DNA of 64,000 nt. Origin: Sphagnum compactum. Its lineage: Eukaryota > Bryophyta > Sphagnopsida > Sphagnales. The stretch covers positions 1,240,001 to 1,304,000 of the forward strand of contig OZ234501.1 in NCBI GenBank assembly GCA_965153455.1. The letters are read 5' to 3'. Both the position numbers and the translations under genes were made by a program. Below the pieces are notes generated by a model that saw only the letters and a program-made list of their open reading frames with translations, was not told the DNA's origin and ran no database searches. Of this stretch, positions 24,301-34,975 are shown one piece after another (the first letter of the stretch is position 1; each line of letters begins with the position of its first letter).

Positions 24301-27300
24301 AAATAAATAAAGAGGGCTTACGACTTTGGAAAACAACAAGTTTCCAACAACCCGTCGAATCTTTCTACTAATCAAGAGATCGCCACCACACACATACCCA
24401 AAATAGAATTAGCAGATGTCGTCCATTGGGGCATTCATAATTCGTACATGAAGGCCACATGCAACTATCCAAGAGCAATATTTGGAGGGCTACTTTTTCC
24501 ACCCTAATCCTTCAACTTCGGATTGTTGTTGAGGATTCCACAACAAAGCGGTCATGCAGAAAGCCACTCGTTGCCAAATAGAAAAATAGATGAAAGAGAG
24601 AAGAAAAACAGAGAGCTTTCTTTGATGAGCTTTTCGGTGAGCTTTTGTGATCTAGTGCTACTAAGTTTTTGCGGAAACTGTTGTGTGCAAGAGTGTTCCA
24701 GAGTACCCATATTTTTCTTTTATGATGGGCTGCTCACTTTGGCCTATCATGAGAATCCGGAGATCATCGTGCGAAAACTTCACTTCCTTTCACGAAGAAG
24801 TTTGTTTGTTTTGAGTGTTTGAATCTATCTGAGATTTATGGTTTTGTTTGGATCCAGAGAAGGGAAGAGGAGAAAGCGCGGCCGTCTCGCTGCAACGTAG
24901 ATGCAAACTAGCTAGAGAATTCATGTGATGATGAAGAGAATATGTTTACGGAAAAGGAAGAGGAGGGGGAGGAGGAAGCTCGCTGCAAGTACTTGCAAAA
25001 GGGAAAAACAAATTTCCTTGTTTGTTGAGCAATGTTTGTAGTTGGACAGTGCACCGTCCACGATCAATGCTGTAGCTGCCGGTCGTGAGAGATTCGGGTA
25101 AATGGAGAACCCAGAAATTATGCGCAAGATTGCTTCTTCTCAAAATCTTGTTCACACATCGGAATGACATGCAGTAGTAGTGCATCGGACTATAGATTTT
25201 CATCGGAGAAAGAGAAGGATGAATCTGGGAATATGCAAGCAGAAGGCTAGTAATCCTACATATATGATCTGTGCACTACGCTCATAGTGGAGGAGGCTCG
25301 AGGCTGTTTGACCAAGAAAAAGCCCCTAGTAAATCCACAAATCCTACACTGATGCATAGTCTCTTCCCTACGGGCAGAGCCAAAAATGGAAATAGAAATA
25401 ATAAAGAAATCTGAAAGAGCATGAGGCTTTGAGTACAACGGGCGGCTTCCAAAAGCTCAAGGACAACATGGGCTTGATTCAAAAGCTTCCCACTCAAGAT
25501 AGAAGCCCTAAAAATAACCACGGAAAGGATTCAAAACGCAGAAATATTCCAACCAAAAATCTTGCTTCGTTCAAGGACAAAGTGGCTATACATATGCTCC
25601 TCTGCTAAGCATAGAAGCACTTAAAATAATCATTTTGTAGATTGCAAAGGAGGATATACAAAACCGATATGCTTCTCTGCTTTAAGCACACCTTTGGTTC
25701 ATTTACTAGAAAGATTGAACCCTACAATTTTCCCTTCAGAACACTAGATCAAGCTCTCACCATCTGAGCTACAAAAGAGGTCTTGTGAACCTATTAATTT
25801 CTCTGCAGATAAACACCAGTGTCGGCCAAAACAGTTAATCTTCCTCGTTGACACAAATAGCATCTGCTCAGTCCTCGATTATGTTGTTCAAATTCTACAA
25901 CCACGAGTCGTGGAAATGTACTGAGCATCAGTATTCCCTATTGGCAACAACATGTGGGTGTAAGCTCGAAGGTGTAATTATGACCCATTCCCTCATTTTG
26001 ATGTGCAGGCCAAGCTTTGAGCAATTGCGACAAATCAGAAGGACTCAAACATCTTTAGAAGTATGGAGAACTTTCTTAATCAATCAGAAGAATTGAATAG
26101 TGACCAAATAATATGGTAGAGGTTTGTCAGGTACAACAAGATATCAACAACTTATCTGCATTCAGTGAACATGATAAAGAGTCAAGCCAAATCCTAAATT
26201 ATGGAGGAAAACAAACAAAATGAAAATAAAAAATAAAAGAGATTAGTTTGAGCAACATTCATGATCATGTTCAAACCTTCAACAACGGTATGTATGGTAT
26301 CGACCAACCTAATATGACATCCCCCACTGCCTTCAAAAGCTCCTGGCAGAGTACGGAGGTTAATCTCAAACACTAACCAATGCGAATTTCTGTAGGAAGA
26401 CCAGCAGAAATTGGGAAAACTCGGCAATGATGCTGAGAAACGAAATGAAACAAAACATAAAGGAGAAGGAGACAAACCAAAACACCCCAGAAGAAATGGT
26501 CTAATTTAATATTTTTTGAAGTGTAACTTTCCTCTTTTCAGCAAACTAATGACACTTTCCATTTGAGAAACAAATAACTCTTCACGGGTAAAACCCATAT
26601 AATGACACTTTCCATTTGAGAAACAAATAACTCTTCACGGGTAAAACCCATAAGAACCTTTAAATGTGATGATTTCCTACTTCAAATTTGTCCAAACCCA
26701 AACTATTAGTATCCACAAACAACATATATATCATATGCTAGTTTGATCCACAACCCATACTCAGGGGGAATGCTTGTCAAAATGTCAATCCTCTAAACTT
26801 TGGAACCTTGGGATATTGCTAAACCAAGAAACTGCAAAGAGAACCCATAACAAATACAATTTAACTCACAAAATAATTTACGGCATATCCCACCACCAAT
26901 AGGGTTCTTGTCTATATACATGAACTTCAAAGATGAGGGATGTCAGGAGCCAACCAATCATCCACAACCCATCTCCCTTAGGAAGAAAAACTGGACAAAA
27001 CACTAGACCCAATAAGACAATCCAAAAACTTAAACGGGTGGGTAGAGGTAGAAGTGGTAAATCTCGAGGAGTGAGTGAACCAGTCCAAAAGGGTTTTTTT
27101 TAGCTAACAGGTGCACATAGAATTGGTCCAAAAGGAAATCCTAAAAGGGCTAAGTCTGCCAAGTACACAAAGGCGACCAAATGTTGTTGTGCCTTTTGCT
27201 GGTCATAATGTGATATCCACAGGGTGTCGCATCAAATTCTTAATAATGAAATTTTTCTAATGCCGATTTTGTAACGGAGACCGCTTCAACTACAACTGAA

Positions 27301-27400
27301 ATATACTGAAAAGCATCCCGAATCCCTAGCCACACACACGCAAGAAGTGTACCTCACATTGTCGCGCATTGCTGTGATTAAACCACTGCAACAGACACTC
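24301..27400. other. Mixed stretch with no recognised gene
   Basis: Short frames on both strands, none with a family motif. It includes a truncated copy of the hairpin element end at 25262-25325 (stem at 25271-25288) and a 53-bp tandem duplication at 26547-26652. Exon-like boundaries were not convincing. Confidence 0.35.
26547..26652. repeat. Perfect 53-bp direct duplication
   Basis: Bases 26547-26599 are repeated immediately at 26600-26652 without any difference seen (TAATGACACTTTCC ... GTAAAACCCA). Lack of divergence points to a recent duplication. Confidence 0.85.
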
Positions 27401-27405
27401 CTATC

Positions 27406-27965
27406 TTAGTAATCCGGGCATTACGAGCATAATGCCGTGGGCTGTGGGCTGTTTGACCAAAGAGAATACACAGGAGTGCTGGGCCTTTTTCGCGCAGTGC
27501 CGGGCTCTTTTTGTTGACTTTTTTCACTTTTAGTTACTTTTTTTTACTGCTCGTAAATTTTGTAAATTACTTTTTACTGCTGAAAGGGGTAATGTTTGTT
27601 ACTTTTTGTTACTTTTTTTTACTGCTCGTAAGTTTTGTAAATTACTTTTTAATGTGGAGAAGGGCCAGGGTTTATATTGTATTGATTGTGCGACGGGGGA
27701 AAAGGTGCACCTTGATTTTTTTAAAAAAATTTTTTTACTGTTGAGGGGGAGGGGGGTGGAGGTTAATGTTATTTTTTTCCCTAGATATATGAAAAGGTGG
27801 AAGGAGGAGGGGGGAAATGGGTACATTTAGGGTTTTTTAATAAAATATATATTTGTTCTGTTTGGATGGATGACGAGACGGATGACAGGATGGATGACAC
27901 AACGGACGGATGGATGGAAAACTTCATTTTGTCCACGACATCCTTTACTATATAAGAATTTAAGA
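27406..27965 (-). mobile_element. Hairpin-ended G/T-tract element (Helitron-like), copy B
   Basis: Minus strand: a possible A|TC start at 27965 (TCTTAAATTCTTATATAG), a GGATGGATGACAG-type section, the G/T-tract body, then a hairpin (GCATTATGCTCGTAATGC, 27418-27435) and CTAA at 27409-27406. TC start, 3' hairpin and CTRR fit a non-autonomous Helitron, but the base after CTAA is G rather than T. About 560 bp, no coding capacity. Confidence 0.4.
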
Positions 27966-28136
27966 TCCCCATTTTTTTATCTTTTTTTTCTTTCTGTCTT
28001 TCTTTCTGTTTTGCATTCCTTTTCCTTCTCTTTTTCAGTTTCTCTTTCATTTCTTTTTTTCAAATAGGTTTTTAAAATAATAATTAGAAAGTGAAATTTC
28101 ATTTCCAAAAAACGAAAAAGATTACTAATATTTTTT

Positions 28137-28302
28137 AGGAAGATTTAACCAAAGTGGCGATCGTTTGGAAATTTTGGTGCAGATATAGTTTGCAAATCTA
28201 GCTATTTTGGGCGGGGGTTTAGGGTTTAGGGTTTTCAGGCGGGCGTAAACCCAAAACCCTAAACCTAGAAAAAGCCCGCACACCGGCAAAATGCGCTCGG
28301 GG
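28137..28302. repeat. Telomere-motif hairpin block X, copy 2
   Basis: Nearly the same sequence as 22161-22325 but joined on its left to the block homologous to 23154-23313, an order different from the first locus. The GGTTTAGGG/CCCTAAACC stem is kept. Confidence 0.7.
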
Positions 28303-28672
28303 CGACGTTTCGTTGTTGTCGCGAAAATTTTCTCTTTTGTTGCAATCTCGGACGAGTGGGGGATGAGAGAAGAGAGGGCAGGAGCAGAATGGGCAGCACC
28401 CGCATGGCCGCCCCTCCTTCGCAACCCGTACAACAGACTGAGAGCGGGGGGATGGTCGTTCACAGCGTCGAACACATGTCACGTCGGGGGGCAGCAAGAA
28501 AGACAGAGACGCTTCTCGGTTTTGAGCGGAGAAGATTCGGGCAGGAAGGAAATGGAAGGAGTTCCATCGAAACGGAGGGAGCCCTGTGTGGTATCATCAA
28601 ATTTTAGCTTCAGGTGTGTCTGGAGGGATGATTTGGAAGTTACATTGAATTGCCTTTCTGTTTCCCACCAGA

Positions 28673-29894
28673 AAAATGTTCCACGGGCCATACTCTCGGA
28701 TACAACATTTCTGAGGTTACTCACGACTTTGGTCTTGAGAAAACGTTTGCTAGTGCCACAATCCGACTATACGGTATGTGTTGAGGGTTCTTTAGAATGT
28801 GCGGTTGTCTATCATAAGATAGATGAACCCCATTGCTGTAGCACAGTTTTCAGTTTCTAATTTTATCTGATAATTTCTTGGTGCATTGTAAGACTCAGCA
28901 TTTGGCCCTGAACCTAGTTTTATTTTCCGAATCTAATTCGAAAATGCTTGTGCTTCATTGCATTTGCAGGCAACAGATGTGGCAACAAAGACCTATGCAC
29001 CTCTCTTGCTTCAGGAAGTTTGCTTCAGGAAGGGCAAGGATTGCTGAAGCAAATCGAATCCAATGTGAGTTTGTGCATTTTTTCCTTCCCTTTAAAATTG
29101 GCAGGGTCTGAAATGCACTGTGCTATGAGCCTTACATAAAAGAACAGTTGATTGACGCAGAGGTTTTACCATCACCAGCCAGCTGTTTTCTGAGATACTT
29201 GGGGTGCAGCTTCAAGTTGTCATTTGGAAATTTTGGTGCAGATATAGTTGCAGTACGACTATTTGTGAATGAGTTGGTTCATCCTCAAGGGTTGATGAGT
29301 ACACTGTTTGACAATTTTTATAGGGAAGACGTGGGTTTTAGGTTATGTTCATTGTTATGTTGTTTGCATGACAAAAAACATTTCTGGCAAGTCCCTTTTT
29401 TTTTCCTTGCAATATGTCCTTGGGTATATCAATTAAAAAGGACTAAACGATGAACTGCTTCCAGGTAGAATCTCCCGTCATGAACTTGTAGCCCATCCAA
29501 CTATAAGAGCATTGTACACACCAATCAGTCTGAACCGTCTCTCTATTGTTGGTTTATCTTTTTGGACTGTCCTTTTGTTCGGGTGATCTCAGAGAGAGGT
29601 TACTTGAGGTGGCAAGATAATGTGAATGATACCACACCAGGCAGAGACAAGGTAGGTTTCCTCAAGTTTCTGTGATGCATTGTTTGTTAGACTAGAATTC
29701 TCTTTTCAACGACAGAAATGATCTCACTCAAGGATGCATGGAATGCATTCATTCTGTTGCAGGCCTCAAGAACATCTATCTTGTGGCATTGTTATTATGT
29801 TAGACGGGGCAGAAAATCTTTATGCCCAGACCCACGCATGTCAAAACTAGGCTTTGAGACCATATTTGTGAAGTCCAGGGGTTTTGCGAACTGA
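28673..29894 (+). pseudogene. Spliced gene fragment, unidentified protein
   Basis: A pyrimidine-rich acceptor (CTTTCTGTTTCCCACCAG) precedes 28673. The exon reads open through YNISEVTHDFGLEKTF to a GTATGTG donor at 28774. The next acceptor (CATTTGCAG) opens 28970-29064, and joining the two keeps the frame (IRLYGNRCGNKDLCTSLASG) up to a GTGAGT donor at 29065. Coding-like sequence resumes near 29105-29310 (VLPSPASCFLRYLGC) but with a frame break. Two further exon-like pieces, ending 29651 (GTAGGT donor) and spanning 29763-29894 (YYVRRGRKSLCPDPRM, stop TGA), also join in phase. I do not recognise the protein. The break and nearby Helitron-like ends suggest a captured or decayed gene; a live gene with unusual introns is possible. 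Confidence 0.4.
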
Positions 29895-30200
29895 ATGGTC
29901 AGTGGTACAAAACAAACTGCACTTCTTTGATCCAGACCATCCACAACCGTTGAGTCTATCCATTCATCTCAAGGCCGACGACTAGTCAAGGACAGTTTCA
30001 TGAGAGTTTCTTTGTGTGCAGGCTATCGGGGAGGTGGGCAGATGGTTGGCATGGAAGGTTGCACATACACGTCCTGCATTGGAGAAAATACCCGTGGACA
30101 GAAAAATTGGAGAAGTTGGCAGGGATGACAGGACGGATGCAGACGCGAGTGTACGACGCAGAGGTCTTGGCCGTCCCGGAAATCTTCTGGTCATCTTCTG
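29895..30200. other. Non-coding, with start of a repeat shared with 57.2 kb
   Basis: The segment at about 30035-30130 (GGTTGGCA ... GCACATACACGTCCTG ... GAGAAGTTGGCAGGGATGAC) is closely matched at 57208-57320. No gene is supported. Confidence 0.5.
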
Positions 30201-30204
30201 ACGT

Positions 30205-30445
30205 CTTCTTTGGGGCGCGGGTGGACATCTCGCGACGAGTCGGACGGCCTTGCAGACCGATCGATCGATCCCGATCTCGGTCTGCACGAGCCGATTGGCG
30301 GTCACGAGGCTCCACCCTCGATCCAAAAACGAAGACGTCGCGGATCAAACTGAAACCTCGATCTCCATCCGGCGATCGCTCCTCCGCTTGTGAATTGCGG
30401 TCGTAAGAAGAATGCGGCGCAGTGCCCGCGGCAAGGGGGATGGAC
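30205..30445 (-). repeat. tRNA-derived SINE-like repeat, copy 1
   Basis: Shares with 57945-58195 and 30495-30690 the segments ending CGCGACGAG-type, GATCGATCGATCCCGATC, CACGAGGCTCCACCCTCGAT, and GAAACCTCGATCTCC followed by GGCGATCGC. On the minus strand the right part corresponds to the tRNA-like head seen in the third copy, more degraded here. No target duplication was identified. Confidence 0.5.
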
Positions 30446-30494
30446 AGGGGCAGGGAAACACGGACGAAGCGCAATCATGGGACGAAACACGGGT

Positions 30495-30690
30495 GCGGGT
30501 GGACGCCTCGTGACGAGCCGCACGGCCTTGCAGATCGATGGATCGAGCCTGATCTCGGTCCGTACTAGCCGATTGGCAGTCACGAGGCGTCCACCCTCGA
30601 TCCAAAAACGAACGCCTCGCGGATTAAACTGAAACCTCGATTTCCATCCAGCGATCGCTCCTCCGCTCGAGAATTGCGATTTCCCCACGC
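30495..30690 (-). repeat. tRNA-derived SINE-like repeat, copy 2
   Basis: Second copy in the same orientation, about 285 bases from the first, with the same ordered blocks (GGTGGACGCCTCGTGACGAG, CTTGCAGATCGATGGATCG, GATTGGCAGTCACGAGGC, CTGAAACCTCGATTTCC, CAGCGATCGCTCC). It lies just downstream of the stop of the helicase-type pseudogene. Confidence 0.5.
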
Positions 30691-30762
30691 TAATGCGTAC
30701 AAAGATGTCCATCGCAATTGAAGGAAGCATAGCTGACAACCCTAAGATGCAAGATTTCGGTC

Positions 30763-31383
30763 TTAAAATCGTGTTTTTTTGTGACCGTCTTGCTCCAACA
30801 TTCGAATGCAGGCGTCTACCAGCTGTGTGAAGTTGGTAATAGATCGGCCTAAGGCTTTCAGTCCCATCCATCGAGCCAATTCTTCATCCCCAGTGACGTT
30901 TCTCAACTCCGGCATGGCCCTGCACATGTCCGACGGGTTCCGACGACAAACGGCCCAAAGGAGAATCCGGTATCGTTCACCTCGGATCTGACCTAGGCAA
31001 TCGACGCCATACCTTCCTTCGTGCAAAGGGACGTTGCCCAACGCCTGCCCGTTGTCGAGAAGGTGGCACTTGGGACAATTGTTAGGCGACAGGGGAATGG
31101 AATTGCGACAATCCGACCTCGGATGCGGTCCAAAACATTTGAAGCACTGGTAAGCATCTAGCAACGACGGACAATTTTGACTGGGGTGACAGAAGTCTCC
31201 ATCGCCGCCGTAAACACGACACAGGAGACAATCGGGCTCATCGGGAGTAGCAAATCGACGAAAATTCATCAAGGATGTACGATCCTCGTTCAAGAAAGAG
31301 GCGAGCACCGTCGCCCGCGCCCTGAGCATCGGCAACGGTGGGGGGGGGGTTGCCTGGACACCGCCCGTGATTGGCGTAAACAA
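30763..31383 (-). pseudogene. Cys-rich C-terminal tail of the helicase gene
   Basis: A 200-codon open frame carrying CLLCRVYGGDGDFCHPSQNC, then YQCFKCFGPHPRSDC and NNCPKCHLL, i.e. several CxxC/CxxxxC pairs suited to zinc binding, followed by a helical end with a natural stop. The same CxxC-rich tail with CPxCHLP follows the helicase domain in fungal members. It is in a different frame from the helicase domain; the switch lies at a run of ten G (31340-31349), which could be a genuine slip mutation or a base-calling error. The track start is an internal codon. Confidence 0.6.
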
Positions 31384-32576
31384 TTGTCACAGGGTTGTGC
31401 GGCCGGAACGAGGCTGCACCGTTGGGCTTGACCATCCACAGCCAAATGAAGGTTGTGCCGTCGACAAGTCTCGGTGTCCATGATCCAAGCGTTAGGTTCC
31501 GCAAAGGACGAATCGATGTGCAGAGCTTTCGCCCTGGATTTCTTACTGGAAATCACTCTACTCGTACCAGGTCGACCGTCACGAGCAAATCGACCCGACT
31601 CTTGGTGCAGGGCAACAAAGGATCTAAAAGATCCACGATGGATGACGAGCCTGACGGATAGGTAGTTCTAGCCACACCCGATGACCCTAGTGGCCACCAA
31701 AACACGAGCTTCGCCCGAGAGCCAGGATTGCAACTGCGCTTTCTTAGCGTCTTCTTCAAGATGGGCATGAAGATGAGCCGTCTTGACGCAAGCCACATTG
31801 TTCGCAACGGATGCCACTCGCTCCACGGACTGTCGGGTGAAGCAATATACGATTGCCCTGTTTGCCTCGGAAGACAAATCGCAATCCCATTCGACAAGCT
31901 GTCGAATGATTTCATCGTCCACATCGTCCACTTCGTCGACTGCGTACCCGATCAACGGGCGCACCGTGGACATCCGGAGGACGATGAACGTCGTGGACAT
32001 CGCTATCTTGAGGTCGGTCTCTTGAGAGGGTGACAGAAAGGCTATCAAGGCGACGAGCTGGCATCCCACGGCCCACAATGGTAACAGGCGCCTCATGACC
32101 GGCCTGAAATCAGACAAAAGCAAATGCGCTTCATCCACGATGACAGAATGAAGCTTCTGCAGATGGTTCAGTGTGTGCGCCAGCTCCACAAACCTCAGAG
32201 TGGCTGCACTTTCCACCGACACGAACAAGATGGACGGAGGAGCATCGAACGTGACAGTGTCTCTGCCATAGGTTGCGTGCCGTAAGCCGGCTTGACCCGC
32301 ATCGGCTTCATGTCCAGTGACAAGGATGGTAAGAGGCACCACCACGATGATGGTGCGATCGGTGACCATGGGGGGAATCGTGAACACGGCCGATTTGCCA
32401 TGTCCAGTGGGCATTACCACGAGCAAATCAAGTCTGTTCTCCAAGACCAATGTCACGGCCAAGCCCTGTTCCTTGCATGTCCACTGTTCGTGGCCCAATC
32501 GACGAAGAGTTCGCAGGGCACGCACTTCGTGTGTTTGATCTCGAGGCGATGGCAGGACGGCCGATTGAGGGGCGGT
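31290..32576 (-). pseudogene. RecQ-type superfamily 2 helicase domain
   Basis: In one frame from 32576 to about 31350, interrupted only by a TAG at 31668, are: Q-motif-like WTCKEQ, Walker A PTGHGKSAV (motif I), VVVPLTIL (Ia), VDEAHLL (motif II, DEAH), VALIAFLSPSQE (weak motif III), AIVYCFTRQSVE (motif IV), VLVATRVIGCG (motif V), and after the stop SVRLVIHRG and HQESGRFARDG (motif VI). The arginine finger and RecQ QESGR-RDG signature are kept. Next comes a Cys pair (CDNC). The enzyme would unwind DNA with ATP; this copy cannot be made whole because of the stop. Confidence 0.75.
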
Positions 32577-33475
32577 CTATGCGACGGAATACATCAATGA
32601 TGCGAGGAGAGATGCGAGGAGAGATGCGCATTCAGGCGGCAATGGACAAAGGCCGTCGGGGTGGCGAACAAGCGTCGGAGTCTCCGTGGTGGGAGGTGCC
32701 GACGGAGGTGGATCGACGAGGCTCCCGTCGAGCTGTAACAAGCGGTGCCATGTTTCGGCGGCCAATTTGTATGTGTACATTTGCTGGCTGTCCATGAACT
32801 TGTGATCGTTCGAACAGTTGGCATAATGTTTTGCGGCCGTGGCGGAAGAGTGCCCTGATGTCTCGTTGATGGGAAATTCCGTGTAATAACTTTGTTTGAT
32901 GGCGCCGCCGAAGTAAGCCGCGAGATGACGATAATATGCAATCCCAAGATCCAGATTCACATGCTCGAGGAACGCGGTGGCCACCAAACTGGAAACGTCT
33001 CCGCCATCCATGGCCGCATCTCGTTCGATGGCCCAAACGTTCATGTATTGTCGGGCAGCGTCGATATTTCCACGCAAACTGGCGATGAAGGACTGCACTG
33101 GCCTCACCAGCAACATATATTCGACGAACAAGGAAGTGAGTTTCGGAAGCAGGAAACGGGGGATCAATTTGACTAGCGGCCCGGTGTTGGCGCCCTTGTG
33201 GTATCTTTGGAAAGTCATGATGGTGCCGGCCGACCAATAGAACGTCCTATCGGAATGCTTAGTGTTTTGGATGAGATAACTTTTGTACTCCTCGCCGCGA
33301 GGAGGACCGCCGGCGGTGAAATGCATGAGTAAAAACAACAACGCATGCACACGGTCGGCGGCGCGTGCCCACATTGCCAAGGCATCTGGATTCCATAAGA
33401 TGGATCGATCGTCGCCCGTGCCTTTGATAAAAGACTTCGGGTGTGCTAATCGCTGAAAAGGTGGATGGCAAGGTC
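32577..33475 (-). pseudogene. Central core with tyrosine-recombinase-like signature
   Basis: The frame from 33380 (readable upstream from about 33475: RLAHPKSFIKG) shows, by residue from 33380: HFTAGGPPRGEE (R28), FQRYHKG (K62), IAYYRHLAAYFGGAI (R151) and SGHSSATAAKHYA (H177, Y186), then WHRLLQLD. GGQPARGTE, YHKG and GHS-TA-Y equivalents are conserved in the fungal family. The H-to-Y spacing of nine equals that of XerD-type recombinases (GHSS...TT..Y), and R151 sits where the HxxR arginine would be; its first His is replaced by Ala148. Recombinase-like identity is my inference. A TAG at 32577 separates it, in the same frame, from the helicase part. Confidence 0.5.
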
Positions 33476-33479
33476 CTGT

Positions 33480-34576
33480 CCGCGACGGTGAAATTCATTG
33501 CAGGCATCCGATAAGAAAGAATATCCAACATCATCTTCGTTCGCCTTGTCGACGATGTCGCCTCGAGCTATCGTCTGACCGATCCAGGCCGTCTGGAGTC
33601 CTAATAGCAGTTGGTTCCTCATGACTTTGTTCGCCTCGCTGAACAGCTTGCCGACCAGGTTTCATAACGTGTCGAGGGTGACAGCCTGACCATTGATCGT
33701 GCACGCCATGGGACCAATCCGAACGAGCCTCGGGATGTCCGGGCCATCCCCCAGCACCGTGCATGCGAGGCGCATGGTCTCCAGGAACCTGTTGAACGGC
33801 GTGTCCTTGGCGTTGTCACGGATGCAGGCCAACCACTCATCAGCTTCGTGCCAGGGGATGGGGGGGTGATCGGGTTGCCACATCGAACGCACGAGTTGCA
33901 TGAGGATCGTACACCACCAATACTGGAGAATGGCTACGGGACGGGTCACATGTCGCACATGTTCGAAGGCGGGGTTGGTGGATGAAGGATCCGACTTCAA
34001 GTTGTTCACGATCAGGAACCTGATTATCGGACAATCGGTCTGTAGCCCGTGCTGAACGACCGGGCATGTTGGCGGTCGGCAAAGCTGCAGCAACACCGAA
34101 TGGATGTGAACAAGATCTTCTTCATCCGTGTTTGCATCTTGTGGACCTCAGATGTAAGAAATGAGATGGTCTAGCGCATTTGTGAGATCCGGATGCAAAT
34201 CGCCGAGAACGTTGACGAATGGCTTATCATCCACCGGGTTGCCATCCCTGGATCGGACCATTGTGATGAACAGCTTGGCCATCAGCGCGCAATAATTATG
34301 TATTGTGGATGGCACCCAAAGCTGGTTGAACCCCACCGTGGCCACAAGGGAATCTTCAATAGAAACGACCAACCGCCTCAGGTGATAGGGCACACGACCG
34401 ATCAGGGCCTGTGCGTTCTCTAAATATGCCTGGACCATCAGGGGCAGGCGATCCAAATTGAATTCCCCATTCACGGGGTCGGGAGCACGCTCGCTCGCTT
34501 GATATGGTCTAATGGCGTACCCGCCGGGATGATGTGGTCGACGGCTAACTCGTGCCAACGAGACGTTCTGAGCCAT
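33480..34576 (-). pseudogene. Linker region of the helicase gene
   Basis: One frame runs from about 34570 to about 33470 with a TGA at 34148 and another at 33662. Pieces such as CPIIRFLIVNNLK and AILQYWWCTILMQLVRS, and after the second stop NLVGKLFSEANKVMRNQLLLG, then DDVGYSFLSDACNEF, follow the order of the matching region in fungal RecQ/DUF3505 proteins (RLV-x-LL-x-G, then GYSF). Helical, no catalytic motif seen. It connects the finger module to the recombinase-like core. Confidence 0.55.
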
Positions 34577-34975
34577 GGACTCAACTCATAAATCGACGGC
34601 TTCGGTGCCAATCTCAACATGGAACATCGGTGAGCCTCCAACAAAACATCTACTTGCTCCTTGAGTCGGAGCCCCGCGGGGTCACCTGCGAGCTCCATAT
34701 TTTGGTGGTCGACACCGAAATACGCACTGTACCCGACCTTTCTGAAAAGGCGCTGCACTTGGCACGGCTGAGCACTGTCATGAACTGGCAAGAAAAAATG
34801 GTTGGCCAGACGATGATTGGTGATAGTCTTCTTGGAAACGTAGTAGTACGCACATCCATCCGCCTTGCATCGATGCCCGTTGACAACCAGGATCCTTGGC
34901 ACCACCAGCAAGAGCTCCCGTGGGGGAGACGTGGTATACTTTTCAAGGCGAGGGTCTTGCAGCTAGGTGAACTCG
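34471..34975 (-). pseudogene. N-terminal C2H2 finger / DUF3505-type module of the helicase gene
   Basis: The open frame from 34911 has a C2H2 finger at residues 15-38 (C-x4-C, then H-x4-H; CKADGC ... HRLANH), followed near residues 105-120 by ELSPWLRTSRWHEL. The pairing of a degenerate C2H2 finger with a conserved WLR-W block is typical of the OrsD/DUF3505 family in fungi. In-frame codons continue upstream (LEKYTTSPPRELLLVV) to a TAG near 34970, so the track start at a TTG is not the true start. The frame is lost near 34500, where the next frame continues. Confidence 0.6.

Noticed and set aside
28291-28860. 189-codon plus-strand frame with an early Met
   Set aside because: It crosses a pyrimidine-tract splice acceptor and reads the exon in a different frame from the one that stays open across the splice junction.
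30302-30871. 189-codon minus-strand frame
   Set aside because: It runs through both SINE-like copies and the non-coding gap between them; the Arg/Pro-rich translation follows repeat composition, not a protein.
32632-33237. 201-codon frame opposite in register to the helicase gene frame
   Set aside because: Shadow of the conserved frame that carries RYHKG and GHSS; GC-rich codon bias keeps other frames open.
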